From Cyclobacteriaceae bacterium (GTDB lineage Bacteria; Bacteroidota; Bacteroidia; Cytophagales; Cyclobacteriaceae), in the NCBI GenBank assembly GCA_030589835.1, contig JAUUZS010000193.1, forward strand, positions 1 to 7,613: 7,613 nt of DNA, read 5' to 3'. Shown here piece by piece: positions 1 through 6,974 of the stretch. The notes beneath the pieces were generated by a model that made no database searches, had not been told where the DNA came from, and saw nothing but the letters and a program-made list of their open reading frames with translations. Each line of letters begins with the position of its first letter. The stretch's first letter is position 1. Both the position numbers and the translations under genes were made by a program.

Positions 1-1636
1 CGCACCACTGGCCAATTTCATGGCTTACCACAGGAACCTCAAATTCCGATATCTTATCCGACCAATCATAATTGGTAGCTGGGGGCTCGCTGTTGATGTT
101 GCTTTTTAGCTCCTGGCCCCATCCCTGAATTCGCGGCCCGGGAATATTATGATAGTCGTTTTCGATTAATATCGGCCAACCTGCCCCACCGGTATATGCT
201 CTCCTGTCGTCTTTTTCTTTCCAGTGGTCAATAAAATTTGCCAGGTAATTCATTTGATTATTTCCTCGTGGTTCATTGCCATAAGCCATCATCACAAACG
301 AAGCATGGTTGCCATACATTTTTACAATTCGCTCGCTTTCATCATAAATATATTGGTCAATCGGCAATCCGTCCCCCAAACTTGTCGATTGGTTTGCCCA
401 GGAAGAACATTCTACCTGAAGGTAAAAGCCTAGCTCGTCAGCAGCAGTAAAAGCGGCCTCCGGAGGGCACCACGAATGAAATCTCATATGGTTGAGCCCA
501 TGAGCTTTGCACACGTTGATAATTCTTTTCCATTCTTTGACATCAGTAGGAGGAAAGCCGGTTTTCGGGAAAATAGCACATTCCAATGTGCCCCGTAAAA
601 ATACAGGCCGGCCATTGATCGCAAACCGTGTTCCATCAACTTTAAAATCCCGCATGCCAAAATTGATTTCTTTTTGGTACAATCCTGAAGAAGTTTTCAG
701 CTCGATTTTCATGGTATAGAGATTCGGATAAAACTCATCCCAGATTCCCAGCTCATCACCCAATGAAAAGTCGTATTCGATCTCACTATTTTCCTGGCCG
801 ATTTTGATTTTTTGATCGATATGTACTTTTGGAGGATCGGCTCCGGGGCTGTTAAGCACTGTAGAAATGGTCAATGTGCCATCACTTTCTTTAGCGGTAA
901 AATTAGAAATAATCCCTTTGACAGAAACCTTGCCTCTCACTACGTTGGGGAATATCCGAATATCGTCAAGCTGGATTTTTGATTTTGCGGACAGCTCTAT
1001 TTTACCCGTTATTCCATTCCAATTGGATTGGGTGTGATCTGCGATGCTGTGAGAGTTGATGCCAGGATCAATGTCTTTAATCCGATTGTCAACAAGAATG
1101 GAAATTGTGTGATTTCCAGCACTCAAATACTTCGTAAGATCATAGATATGTGCCGTTGCGAGACTATTTTGGCTGCCAACTTCCTGGTCACCTACCCAAA
1201 CACGCGTTTCCCAATGACATCGTTCAAGATACAATTCAATATACTTATCCTTCCAATATGAGGGGACCTCAACTATTTTTTGATACCAGGCAGCCCCAGC
1301 ATAATATTTTATTGGCTGTAGCCAAAAAGGAATTTTTACATTTCCCGGCACTCGGTACCTGGCATATTTTTCATCATGATACCATGAAGAATCGACGATT
1401 CCACCTGTCCATTTCGTATTGACGGTAACTTCAAACCCCTTTCCATTCGTCGTCATGGAACCGGGCAGATTAATAGTATCGGTTAAATTAGTATGGTACC
1501 AAGCATCTTCTATACCTTTATCTAGTGAATCAATTTGAAATAGCCATTCTCCTGAGAGGTCTAAGCTGGTAACTGCTTCTTGTTGACTACATGAAAAGCA
1601 GATTGATATCAAGATAAAAAATGCCAATATTCTCAT
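1..1636 (-). CDS. GH2-family glycoside hydrolase, predicted lipoprotein (partial, C-terminal side cut by window edge)
   Basis: Translating the minus strand from the ATG at 1636 gives 545 open codons to the left edge. The N-terminus (MRILAFFILISICFSCSQQ) is a short hydrophobic signal ending in a lipobox-like FSC, so Cys16 is a likely lipidation site. The order fits glycoside hydrolase family 2: a jelly-roll sugar-binding domain to about residue 215 (WNGITGKIEL at 206-215), an immunoglobulin-like sandwich to about 330, then a TIM barrel beginning near INGRPVFLRG (R348). Barrel landmarks are MRFHSWCPP (R385, H387), YGNEP with the predicted acid/base Glu455, and VVSHEIGQW with the predicted nucleophile Glu540; the spacing of 85 residues is normal for the family. 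Sugar specificity (beta-galactosidase, glucuronidase or other) cannot be told from this. It follows a sugar porter gene by 5 bases, so the two are probably co-transcribed. There is no clear Shine-Dalgarno, as is usual in Bacteroidota. Confidence 0.9.
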   Translation of the reverse strand, partial: MRILAFFILISICFSCSQQEAVTSLDLSGEWLFQIDSLDKGIEDAWYHTNLTDTINLPGSMTTNGKGFEVTVNTKWTGGIVDSSWYHDEKYARYRVPGNVKIPFWLQPIKYYAGAAWYQKIVEVPSYWKDKYIELYLERCHWETRVWVGDQEVGSQNSLATAHIYDLTKYLSAGNHTISILVDNRIKDIDPGINSHSIADHTQSNWNGITGKIELSAKSKIQLDDIRIFPNVVRGKVSVKGIISNFTAKESDGTLTISTVLNSPGADPPKVHIDQKIKIGQENSEIEYDFSLGDELGIWDEFYPNLYTMKIELKTSSGLYQKEINFGMRDFKVDGTRFAINGRPVFLRGTLECAIFPKTGFPPTDVKEWKRIINVCKAHGLNHMRFHSWCPPEAAFTAADELGFYLQVECSSWANQSTSLGDGLPIDQYIYDESERIVKMYGNHASFVMMAYGNEPRGNNQMNYLANFIDHWKEKDDRRAYTGGAGWPILIENDYHNIPGPRIQGWGQELKSNINSEPPATNYDWSDKISEFEVPVVSHEIGQWC

Positions 1637-1641
1637 GATGA

Positions 1642-3036
1642 TTATTTTTTAATTAACTCAATTTCCAATTCTTCAAGCGATTTTCCTTTTGTTTCCGGTA
1701 ATTTATTAAAAATAAAAATAAACCCTGTTATACAAATAGCTCCATATAGCCAGAAGGTTCCTGAAGCATTCAACCAATTATTGAGAATTGGAAAGGTGTA
1801 GGTAAGGATAAAACAGGCCGACCATAGTGCTACAGTAGCCACGGACATCGCCCGGCCACGAATTCTGTTTGGGAATATTTCTGATAAGATCACCCAGGTT
1901 ACCGGAGCCAATGACATCGCATAGCATGCTATGGCCATTAAGACCAATAGCAACATTGGCCAGCCGCTTAGCTGATAATAATACGCCAGTCCGATAAGCA
2001 AATAGATTCCTGCTAAACCGCCCGCACCGCTTAGCATCAATGCTTTTCTGCCCCAGCGATCAACGGTGTAAATGGCGATAAAAGTAAAAATCAGGTTTAC
2101 ACCACCGGTGATCACTATGTTGAATAGTATATCTGACACCCCATAACCGGCTGCTGCAAATACCTCTTCGGCATAATTGAAAATGACATTTATCCCACAC
2201 CATTGCTGAAAGACTGCCAATACAATTCCAATCACCAACACCCCTCTCAATTCGGGGGCAAATAAGTTTCGTAATGATGCACTTGTTTTTTTTACGGATA
2301 GTGACAATTCAATATTTTCAAGTTCTTCTTTTCCATATTTAGTACCTCCTATCTTACTTAAAATTTTAGTTGCTTTTTCCACATTTCCTCTCTTTACCAG
2401 CCAGCGCGGACTTTCCGGAACAGCAAACATCAACATGAAAAAGGCAAGGGCAGGTACATTTTCTGCCCAAAACATCCAACGCCATCCCCATTGGCCATTC
2501 CATGAATTCAATATCATATTGTTAGTACTGTCTGAGGGCACATTATCGGCGATGAGCAAATTAATTATCTGGGCGGCCAATATTCCTATCACAATGGTAA
2601 GCTGATTGAGCGACACAAACTTACCTCTAAATTTTGCCGGTGATATCTCAGCGATGTACATCGGAGAGAGATTGGATGCCAGCCCAATAGCGATGCCACC
2701 AACTATCCGGTAGAAAACAAAAGTATTGATTGATTGTGCCGCACCGGTACCAATTGCGGAGATAATAAAGATACATGCTGTCAGGATCAAAAGACGCTTT
2801 CTGCCATATTTATCGCTTAAAAACCCGGAAAGAATGGCGCCAAACAAACAGCCAATCAGGGCACAACTCATTACCCATCCCTGGACGGAGGGCAAAGCTG
2901 AAATTGCAAAATATGTTTCATAAAATGGTTTGGCACCACCGATCACCACCCAATCATAACCGAACAACAATCCCCCCAGTGCAGAAATCAGGGATATGGA
3001 AAATAGGTACTTTGAATTAAATTTATCAGAATTCAC
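1642..3036 (-). CDS. MFS sugar porter (XylE/GLUT-like), proton-coupled sugar symporter
   Basis: A complete 464-residue protein with about 12 hydrophobic segments, the normal length for the sugar porter family of the major facilitator superfamily. Family signatures appear in order: GGLLFGYDWVVIGG (residues 21-34; Asp28 matches the proton-coupling Asp27 of XylE), DKYGRK (75-80), YRIVGGIAIG with PMYIAEISP, RGKFVSLNQ, PESPRWLVKRG after TM6, FQQWCGINV in TM7, DRWGRK between TM8 and TM9, and PETKGKSLEELE at the C-terminus. It should sit in the inner membrane and import a monosaccharide such as a hexose or pentose; the substrate cannot be fixed from sequence. The start is GTG at 3036: an in-frame TAA lies five codons upstream and the next in-frame Met is residue 56, beyond TM1, so GTG is effectively the only sensible start. 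The downstream GH2 gene begins 5 bases after the TAA stop, which suggests one operon that hydrolyses a glycoside and takes up the released sugar. Confidence 0.93.
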   Translation of the reverse strand: MNSDKFNSKYLFSISLISALGGLLFGYDWVVIGGAKPFYETYFAISALPSVQGWVMSCALIGCLFGAILSGFLSDKYGRKRLLILTACIFIISAIGTGAAQSINTFVFYRIVGGIAIGLASNLSPMYIAEISPAKFRGKFVSLNQLTIVIGILAAQIINLLIADNVPSDSTNNMILNSWNGQWGWRWMFWAENVPALAFFMLMFAVPESPRWLVKRGNVEKATKILSKIGGTKYGKEELENIELSLSVKKTSASLRNLFAPELRGVLVIGIVLAVFQQWCGINVIFNYAEEVFAAAGYGVSDILFNIVITGGVNLIFTFIAIYTVDRWGRKALMLSGAGGLAGIYLLIGLAYYYQLSGWPMLLLVLMAIACYAMSLAPVTWVILSEIFPNRIRGRAMSVATVALWSACFILTYTFPILNNWLNASGTFWLYGAICITGFIFIFNKLPETKGKSLEELEIELIKK

Positions 3037-3296
3037 AAAAAATAAGGCTTAAAAAATATACGTACAAATTACACATCAATTGCCTTAATAAAAACAGATG
3101 ACTTATAATTAATGAATCAGGTCAAAATTATTAGTTTCACCGTTAATTGAAAATAATAGTAAAGGTTAGGGGGATATTACATACTATTCCACTAATAACG
3201 ATAATGCTTTTTTCATAACCCGAATAAAATTACCTTTTTTAAATAAAAACAACTAATTTTAAAGATTCAAAACGCTTAGGAGGAAAATTAACGAAT
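3037..3296. promoter_or_regulatory. Divergent intergenic region between sugar porter and 600-residue protein genes
   Basis: This 260-base AT-rich spacer must hold the promoters of two divergent units, the leftward sugar porter/GH2 operon and the rightward 600-residue protein gene. I found no convincing match to the Bacteroidota -33/-7 pattern (TTTG and TAnnTTTG) on either strand and no clear palindromic operator. The role is inferred from gene orientation only. Confidence 0.5.
3278..3283 (+). promoter_or_regulatory. Shine-Dalgarno AGGAGG of the 600-residue protein gene
   Basis: A perfect AGGAGG lies 13 bases before the ATG at 3297. It supports this start. It is notable because the other genes in the window have AT-rich leaders without such a site, as is typical of Bacteroidota. 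The spacing is somewhat longer than the usual 5-9 bases. Confidence 0.6.
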
Positions 3297-5099
3297 ATGA
3301 CATACGCACATAGTTTTCATATCCCTGTAATGGGAACAGGATTTACAATCGATACGCCTGTAAAAGTTGCTCAATATGGGATAACGTCTGCCATTTCATT
3401 GGTAGATGATATGCTTATTGAAAAGATGAGGGAATTTTATTGCAAAAAGTTTGATTTCCCCTTTCAGGAGATATCAGATAAAATAGAAGACTTCAGGGCC
3501 AAAAGAACCACTGCTTATCTTAATTTGGTCAATGAGATCGTCACGAACAAATTTGAAGAGCTAAAAAACTCTATAAATCAAAAAAGTGGTGAGCTTGAAA
3601 AATATATGGAAATGCTTCCAGATGTTTCCGAGATCAAGCAACGCTTCAATCATTTTGTGCAAAATAACAACCTAAAGGAACTTCAAAAATGGTTGCATCA
3701 GCACCTGCCACTTGGTTCGATTGAGGTAAACATCATGACCAAACTCGATGGTGAAAACTACAAGGGTAAAGAAAAATTGCCTCCGGAATATAATGATGCA
3801 CACGCCTCATTAAGGGGATTTGCTGAGAGTGAATTGAATTCAGGATTGATTCTATCTGCAGGGATGAATCCCCGCTTGTATAGTTACATAGAAAAATTTG
3901 AAGTTTTCTATCCTAATGAAAAAGGAGAGTTAAATAAAAAAATAATCCTTAAAGTCAGCGATTACAGATCAGCATTAATTCAGGGAAAGTTTCTGGCGAA
4001 AAAAGGGATATGGATTTCTGAATATCGAATCGAATCAGGGCTAAATTGCGGAGGCCATGCTTTTGCAACTGATGGAAACTTAATGGGCCCCATCCTGGAA
4101 GAATTTAAATTGAATAGGACTCTACTGACAGAAACTGTTCATACTATATTAGCGGCAGCTTTGGAAGCAAAAGGAAAGCCGGTTCCCACTCAACCTATGG
4201 ATATCAAAATCACAGCACAGGGGGGTGTTGGCAATTCCGACGAGCAAGAGTTTTTGTTGGATTATTATGATATTGATTCGGTTGGCTGGGCGACACCATT
4301 TTTGCTTGTGCCTGAAGTGACAAGTGTTGATAATTATACACTTGGACAGCTTTCAGATGCCAAAGAGGATGATTTGTATCGAAGCGGAATTTCGCCATTA
4401 GGGGTGCCCTTCAATAGCTTGCGCGGAAATACAAAGGATGTTGAAAAGCAAATGAATATTGATAAGAACAGACCGGGAAGTGCTTGTCCGAAAAAGTATA
4501 TAGAGATCAACAAAGAGTATGGAGATAAGGCTATTTGTGTTTCATCTCGTCAGTATCAATTTTTGAAACTCAAAGAGCTCAAAGAGCTCCATGCAGAAGA
4601 TGATGAAAAGTATCAGAAAGCTTTTTTGAAAATTGTAGAAAAAGCATGTATTTGTTCTGGCCTTGGCTCTGGTGCGCTGCTCAAAAATAAATTAGAAAAC
4701 AAAAAGGATAGTACGGGGGTTTCAATTTGCCCCGGACCAAATTTGGCCTATTTCTCGAAAAAAGTGTCTTTGAAAGAAATGGTAAGCCATATTTATGGAA
4801 AAATAAATATAATTGAGCGTACAGACAGACCTAATTTATTCATCAAAGAGCTTAGCCTTTATGTTGATTATCTGAAGGATAAAATTGAAGAGATGGCAAT
4901 TCCTCTGAGTGGAAAGGACGAGAAATATGTCAACACCTTCCATAAAAATTTATTAGAGGGAATCGAGTACTACAAAAATTTATTCAATAAAAAGGCAGGG
5001 CAGTTCCAGGATAAAAAGGAGCATTTATCTCATTCACTAGATCATTTCAAAGATGAGCTGAATGATTTGAAACTTAAAGTGTTAGGTGTTCTGCAATAA
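3297..5099 (+). CDS. Uncharacterised 600-residue protein, possible FMN-type TIM-barrel with C-terminal cysteine cluster
   Basis: I do not recognise a characterised family. It has no signal peptide or membrane segments, so it is probably cytosolic. The N-terminus (HIPVMGTGFTIDTPVKVAQY, residues 8-27) resembles the first strand and helix of FMN-dependent TIM barrels such as nitronate monooxygenase and FabK/PfaD. Residues 248-270 (start GLNCGGHAF) and 304-337 (AQGGVGN, then SVGWATPFLL) look like the substrate-side Gly-His and the phosphate-binding beta7-beta8 segments of that fold. Residues 60-135 are charged, helical and possibly coiled-coil, and appear inserted. A later block has Cys397 (SACPKK), Cys414 (AICVSS), Cys451 and Cys453 (ACICSGLG) and Cys478 (SICPGP), which could bind a metal or iron-sulfur cluster. 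Residues 510-600 are again helical and highly charged. The gene stands alone with its own Shine-Dalgarno and terminator. The protein is surely real; the fold and cofactor are inference from weak resemblance. Confidence 0.88.
   Translation: MTYAHSFHIPVMGTGFTIDTPVKVAQYGITSAISLVDDMLIEKMREFYCKKFDFPFQEISDKIEDFRAKRTTAYLNLVNEIVTNKFEELKNSINQKSGELEKYMEMLPDVSEIKQRFNHFVQNNNLKELQKWLHQHLPLGSIEVNIMTKLDGENYKGKEKLPPEYNDAHASLRGFAESELNSGLILSAGMNPRLYSYIEKFEVFYPNEKGELNKKIILKVSDYRSALIQGKFLAKKGIWISEYRIESGLNCGGHAFATDGNLMGPILEEFKLNRTLLTETVHTILAAALEAKGKPVPTQPMDIKITAQGGVGNSDEQEFLLDYYDIDSVGWATPFLLVPEVTSVDNYTLGQLSDAKEDDLYRSGISPLGVPFNSLRGNTKDVEKQMNIDKNRPGSACPKKYIEINKEYGDKAICVSSRQYQFLKLKELKELHAEDDEKYQKAFLKIVEKACICSGLGSGALLKNKLENKKDSTGVSICPGPNLAYFSKKVSLKEMVSHIYGKINIIERTDRPNLFIKELSLYVDYLKDKIEEMAIPLSGKDEKYVNTFHKNLLEGIEYYKNLFNKKAGQFQDKKEHLSHSLDHFKDELNDLKLKVLGVLQ
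4572..4589 (+). repeat. Two tandem copies of a 9-base unit (AAAGAGCTC) inside the 600-residue protein gene
   Basis: AAAGAGCTC occurs twice in direct succession and encodes KEL-KEL in a charged helical stretch at about residues 426-431. It keeps frame and looks like a small in-frame duplication. Confidence 0.6.
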
Positions 5100-5123
5100 G
5101 AATATATAAGCAAACTTGTTTTG

Positions 5124-5165
5124 GGTTCTATACTTTTATTAAGAAAGTATAGAACCTTTTTTTTT
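5124..5165 (+). terminator. Intrinsic terminator of the 600-residue protein gene
   Basis: A perfect 13-base-pair stem (GGTTCTATACTTT at 5124-5136 with AAAGTATAGAACC at 5144-5156) and a 7-base loop are followed at once by nine T residues (5157-5165). It starts 24 bases after the TAA stop. On the minus strand the hairpin is not followed by a T run, so it should stop plus-strand transcription mainly. Confidence 0.93.
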
Positions 5166-5287
5166 GTCAGTAATTCATTCGGGTACACTACCTTGTGCTT
5201 TACCACCACCTGTAACCGTAACATTTTATTTTGCCAGATGTGTTTGAAGCGCACTATTGATTTAACCCTGAATTATTCTGGTTGATA

Positions 5288-6598
5288 TTAGATTTTCGCC
5301 TTATTATTATTGTCCTGAGCGCAGGACATCATCAATTCGACACTCAGGAGTGATATAGAAATCAAGAGCATTGTGCCAAGCACCGGTAAAACATATAGGA
5401 AATAGTGCATGCTATTATTGAACTCAAGAAAAAGATGATCAGGACGCATAATCCCTTTTATAAATCCAACAGCACTCATGAGAATACAAATTGAAATTAA
5501 GGAATAATTTAGCAGTTTCACTCCGAGCTTGATTCTGTAAGCAGATTTTTTATTTATCGTATCAAATATGGAAAATCCTCCAACAAATACTAAAAGCAAT
5601 TGCACACCAATCATCGATCCCATGGCGTGCATTACGATCAGATAGGTGCCATGGACAATCAGGTTGATTTGAGGAATCGCAAATAATATACCGGTTCCAA
5701 ACGACACCACCGTCCATAATTCTACTCCCCGAAACAATGCCTCTATTACTGTCCTTGAGGCCTTCTTTTCCTTTTGTATTTTTCTAAACGCCCTAAAATG
5801 TTTTATGAATGAAAACATGGCAATCATGCTGGCGATGAAGGCAAGAATTTTTAGAAAATGAGGCTGCGGGGATACATAATGATGGTGTCCAAAGGTGAAC
5901 AGTAAACTGGATATTGCAATCACATACAACCAACTTTTCCGAAGTGGCTTAGGATCTTTCTGCAACACAAAAACACCAACTCCATATAATAAGGCATTTA
6001 AGCCGGCAAAGAAAGTATCGATGCCATGCCACTGGAGTGTTAAGTCTTTTACAAAATTATTTCCTATTGATGGTATCAGCCAGCCTAAAGATTCTGACAG
6101 GCCGATTAATATGAAGATAATCCCAAAGCCTATAAGCCATGATCCTTCTGGAGATTTTTTGGCCAAAGATTTGAAATGGTCAAAAAAGAGAAAACAGGAT
6201 ATCACTATGGATAGAATGAGTGGAATAGAATAAATGGGAGGCCAGGAAAAATACTCACGGCCCGAAAAGCCGCCAACAAGGAGACTCGTTCCGGCTACCA
6301 CAAAGAATAATAGCAAGAACAGAAAGCTTAATTTGGAGGCCGTGTTCGTAATCTTCTTTTTTTCTTTAGTGGCTACGTAAACAATCCAGCCGAATGATCC
6401 TGCCAGCACACCAACAATTGGAAAAAAAGTATGCAGGGGCCTTAATTTCTCAAATGGGAAAATGGAATATTTGAGATCAGGAATGGCAATTTCGAAACTT
6501 GCCAATACGCCTGCGATACTTGCCATGATGAAGGCAACTGCTGCTAATATAAAAAAAGGCAGACTAGCCTTTTTTGCATGTACAATGTGCTCAGTCAT
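5288..6598 (-). CDS. norB: Heme-copper oxidase superfamily catalytic subunit, NorB-like nitric oxide reductase large subunit
   Basis: A 436-residue, roughly 12-helix inner-membrane protein. Visible ligands match the superfamily: RPLHT (His56, low-spin heme, TM2), QWHGID (His191, non-heme metal site, TM6), FGHHHY (His238-240, metal site, TM7) and HGTYLIVMHAMG (His324, proximal ligand of the high-spin heme, TM10). There is no Tyr-His cross-link motif of canonical oxygen reductases, and the partner is a NorC-like cytochrome, so reduction of NO to N2O is the best guess. It is not a standard cNOR: the acidic residue four positions after the TM6 His (Glu211 of Pseudomonas NorB) is missing, though Asp194 is close, and the second His of TM10 His-x-His is Met326. 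The ATG at 6598 is chosen because it overlaps the norC-like stop (ATGACTGA), implying translational coupling; an in-frame TTG at 6610 is less likely. The symbol is by similarity; an oxygen-reducing role cannot be excluded. Confidence 0.82.
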   Translation of the reverse strand: MTEHIVHAKKASLPFFILAAVAFIMASIAGVLASFEIAIPDLKYSIFPFEKLRPLHTFFPIVGVLAGSFGWIVYVATKEKKKITNTASKLSFLFLLLFFVVAGTSLLVGGFSGREYFSWPPIYSIPLILSIVISCFLFFDHFKSLAKKSPEGSWLIGFGIIFILIGLSESLGWLIPSIGNNFVKDLTLQWHGIDTFFAGLNALLYGVGVFVLQKDPKPLRKSWLYVIAISSLLFTFGHHHYVSPQPHFLKILAFIASMIAMFSFIKHFRAFRKIQKEKKASRTVIEALFRGVELWTVVSFGTGILFAIPQINLIVHGTYLIVMHAMGSMIGVQLLLVFVGGFSIFDTINKKSAYRIKLGVKLLNYSLISICILMSAVGFIKGIMRPDHLFLEFNNSMHYFLYVLPVLGTMLLISISLLSVELMMSCAQDNNNKAKI

Positions 6599-6974
6599 TG
6601 TAATTTCCAAATGGTTTGGTGGTAAGACTTTTTAAAGGATATTCTCCCAGGCTATTAATATGTTTCAAATAGTGGAGCAACTCTGTGCGTTCAGTTTCGG
6701 AGAGCTCAAAATTTGGCATTTTGCGAATGCCGTCTTTCATTACATAGTCTAAATAATCCGGCTCTTTGTTGCGGTATGCGTTCGTCAAATCCGGTCCGAT
6801 ATGCCCTCCTAAACCAAAGATGGAATGGCAAGCAGCACAATTTTTTGAACGCCATATTTCTGCACCACTCAATTTTATTGGGGTGCTAGCTTTATGTCCG
6901 GCAGTCAAAATTACTGTTGTTGCCACCATTATATTAAAAAACACTAAGATCAGTATCCGATTCAATGATTTCAT
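6591..6974 (-). CDS. norC: NorC-like membrane-anchored monoheme cytochrome c
   Basis: A 127-residue protein with one N-terminal membrane anchor (about residues 7-25) and one periplasmic cytochrome c domain. Heme c is attached at CAACH (Cys46, Cys49, His50). SIFGLGGHIGPDLTN at 51-65 is the form seen in NorC and related oxidase cytochromes, and Met86 in KMPNF is the likely sixth ligand. The size and layout match NorC, which passes electrons to NorB. It begins with ATG at 6974, and its TGA overlaps the ATG of the norB-like gene by 8 bases, so the two subunits are made together. No FNR/DNR-type TTGAT-N4-ATCAA site is visible upstream. No NorD, NorQ or denitrification genes are seen. It could instead serve an oxygen reductase, but the pairing makes NO reduction likelier. 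Confidence 0.87.
   Translation of the reverse strand: MKSLNRILILVFFNIMVATTVILTAGHKASTPIKLSGAEIWRSKNCAACHSIFGLGGHIGPDLTNAYRNKEPDYLDYVMKDGIRKMPNFELSETERTELLHYLKHINSLGEYPLKSLTTKPFGNYND

Noticed and set aside
1028..1422. Plus-strand frames inside the GH2 gene
   Set aside because: They are antisense to the GH2 coding sequence, whose catalytic motifs fix the real frame.
5042..5254. 70-codon minus-strand frame over the end of the 600-residue protein gene and its terminator
   Set aside because: It overlaps a real gene and runs through the terminator hairpin; no protein-like features.
5895..6233. 112-codon plus-strand frame inside the norB-like gene
   Set aside because: It is antisense to a well-supported membrane protein gene and shows no domain or leader signals.
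6598..6610. Earlier TTG start for the norB-like gene adding four residues
   Set aside because: The ATG at 6598 overlaps the upstream stop in a classic coupling arrangement and gives a normal N-terminus; TTG is rarer.
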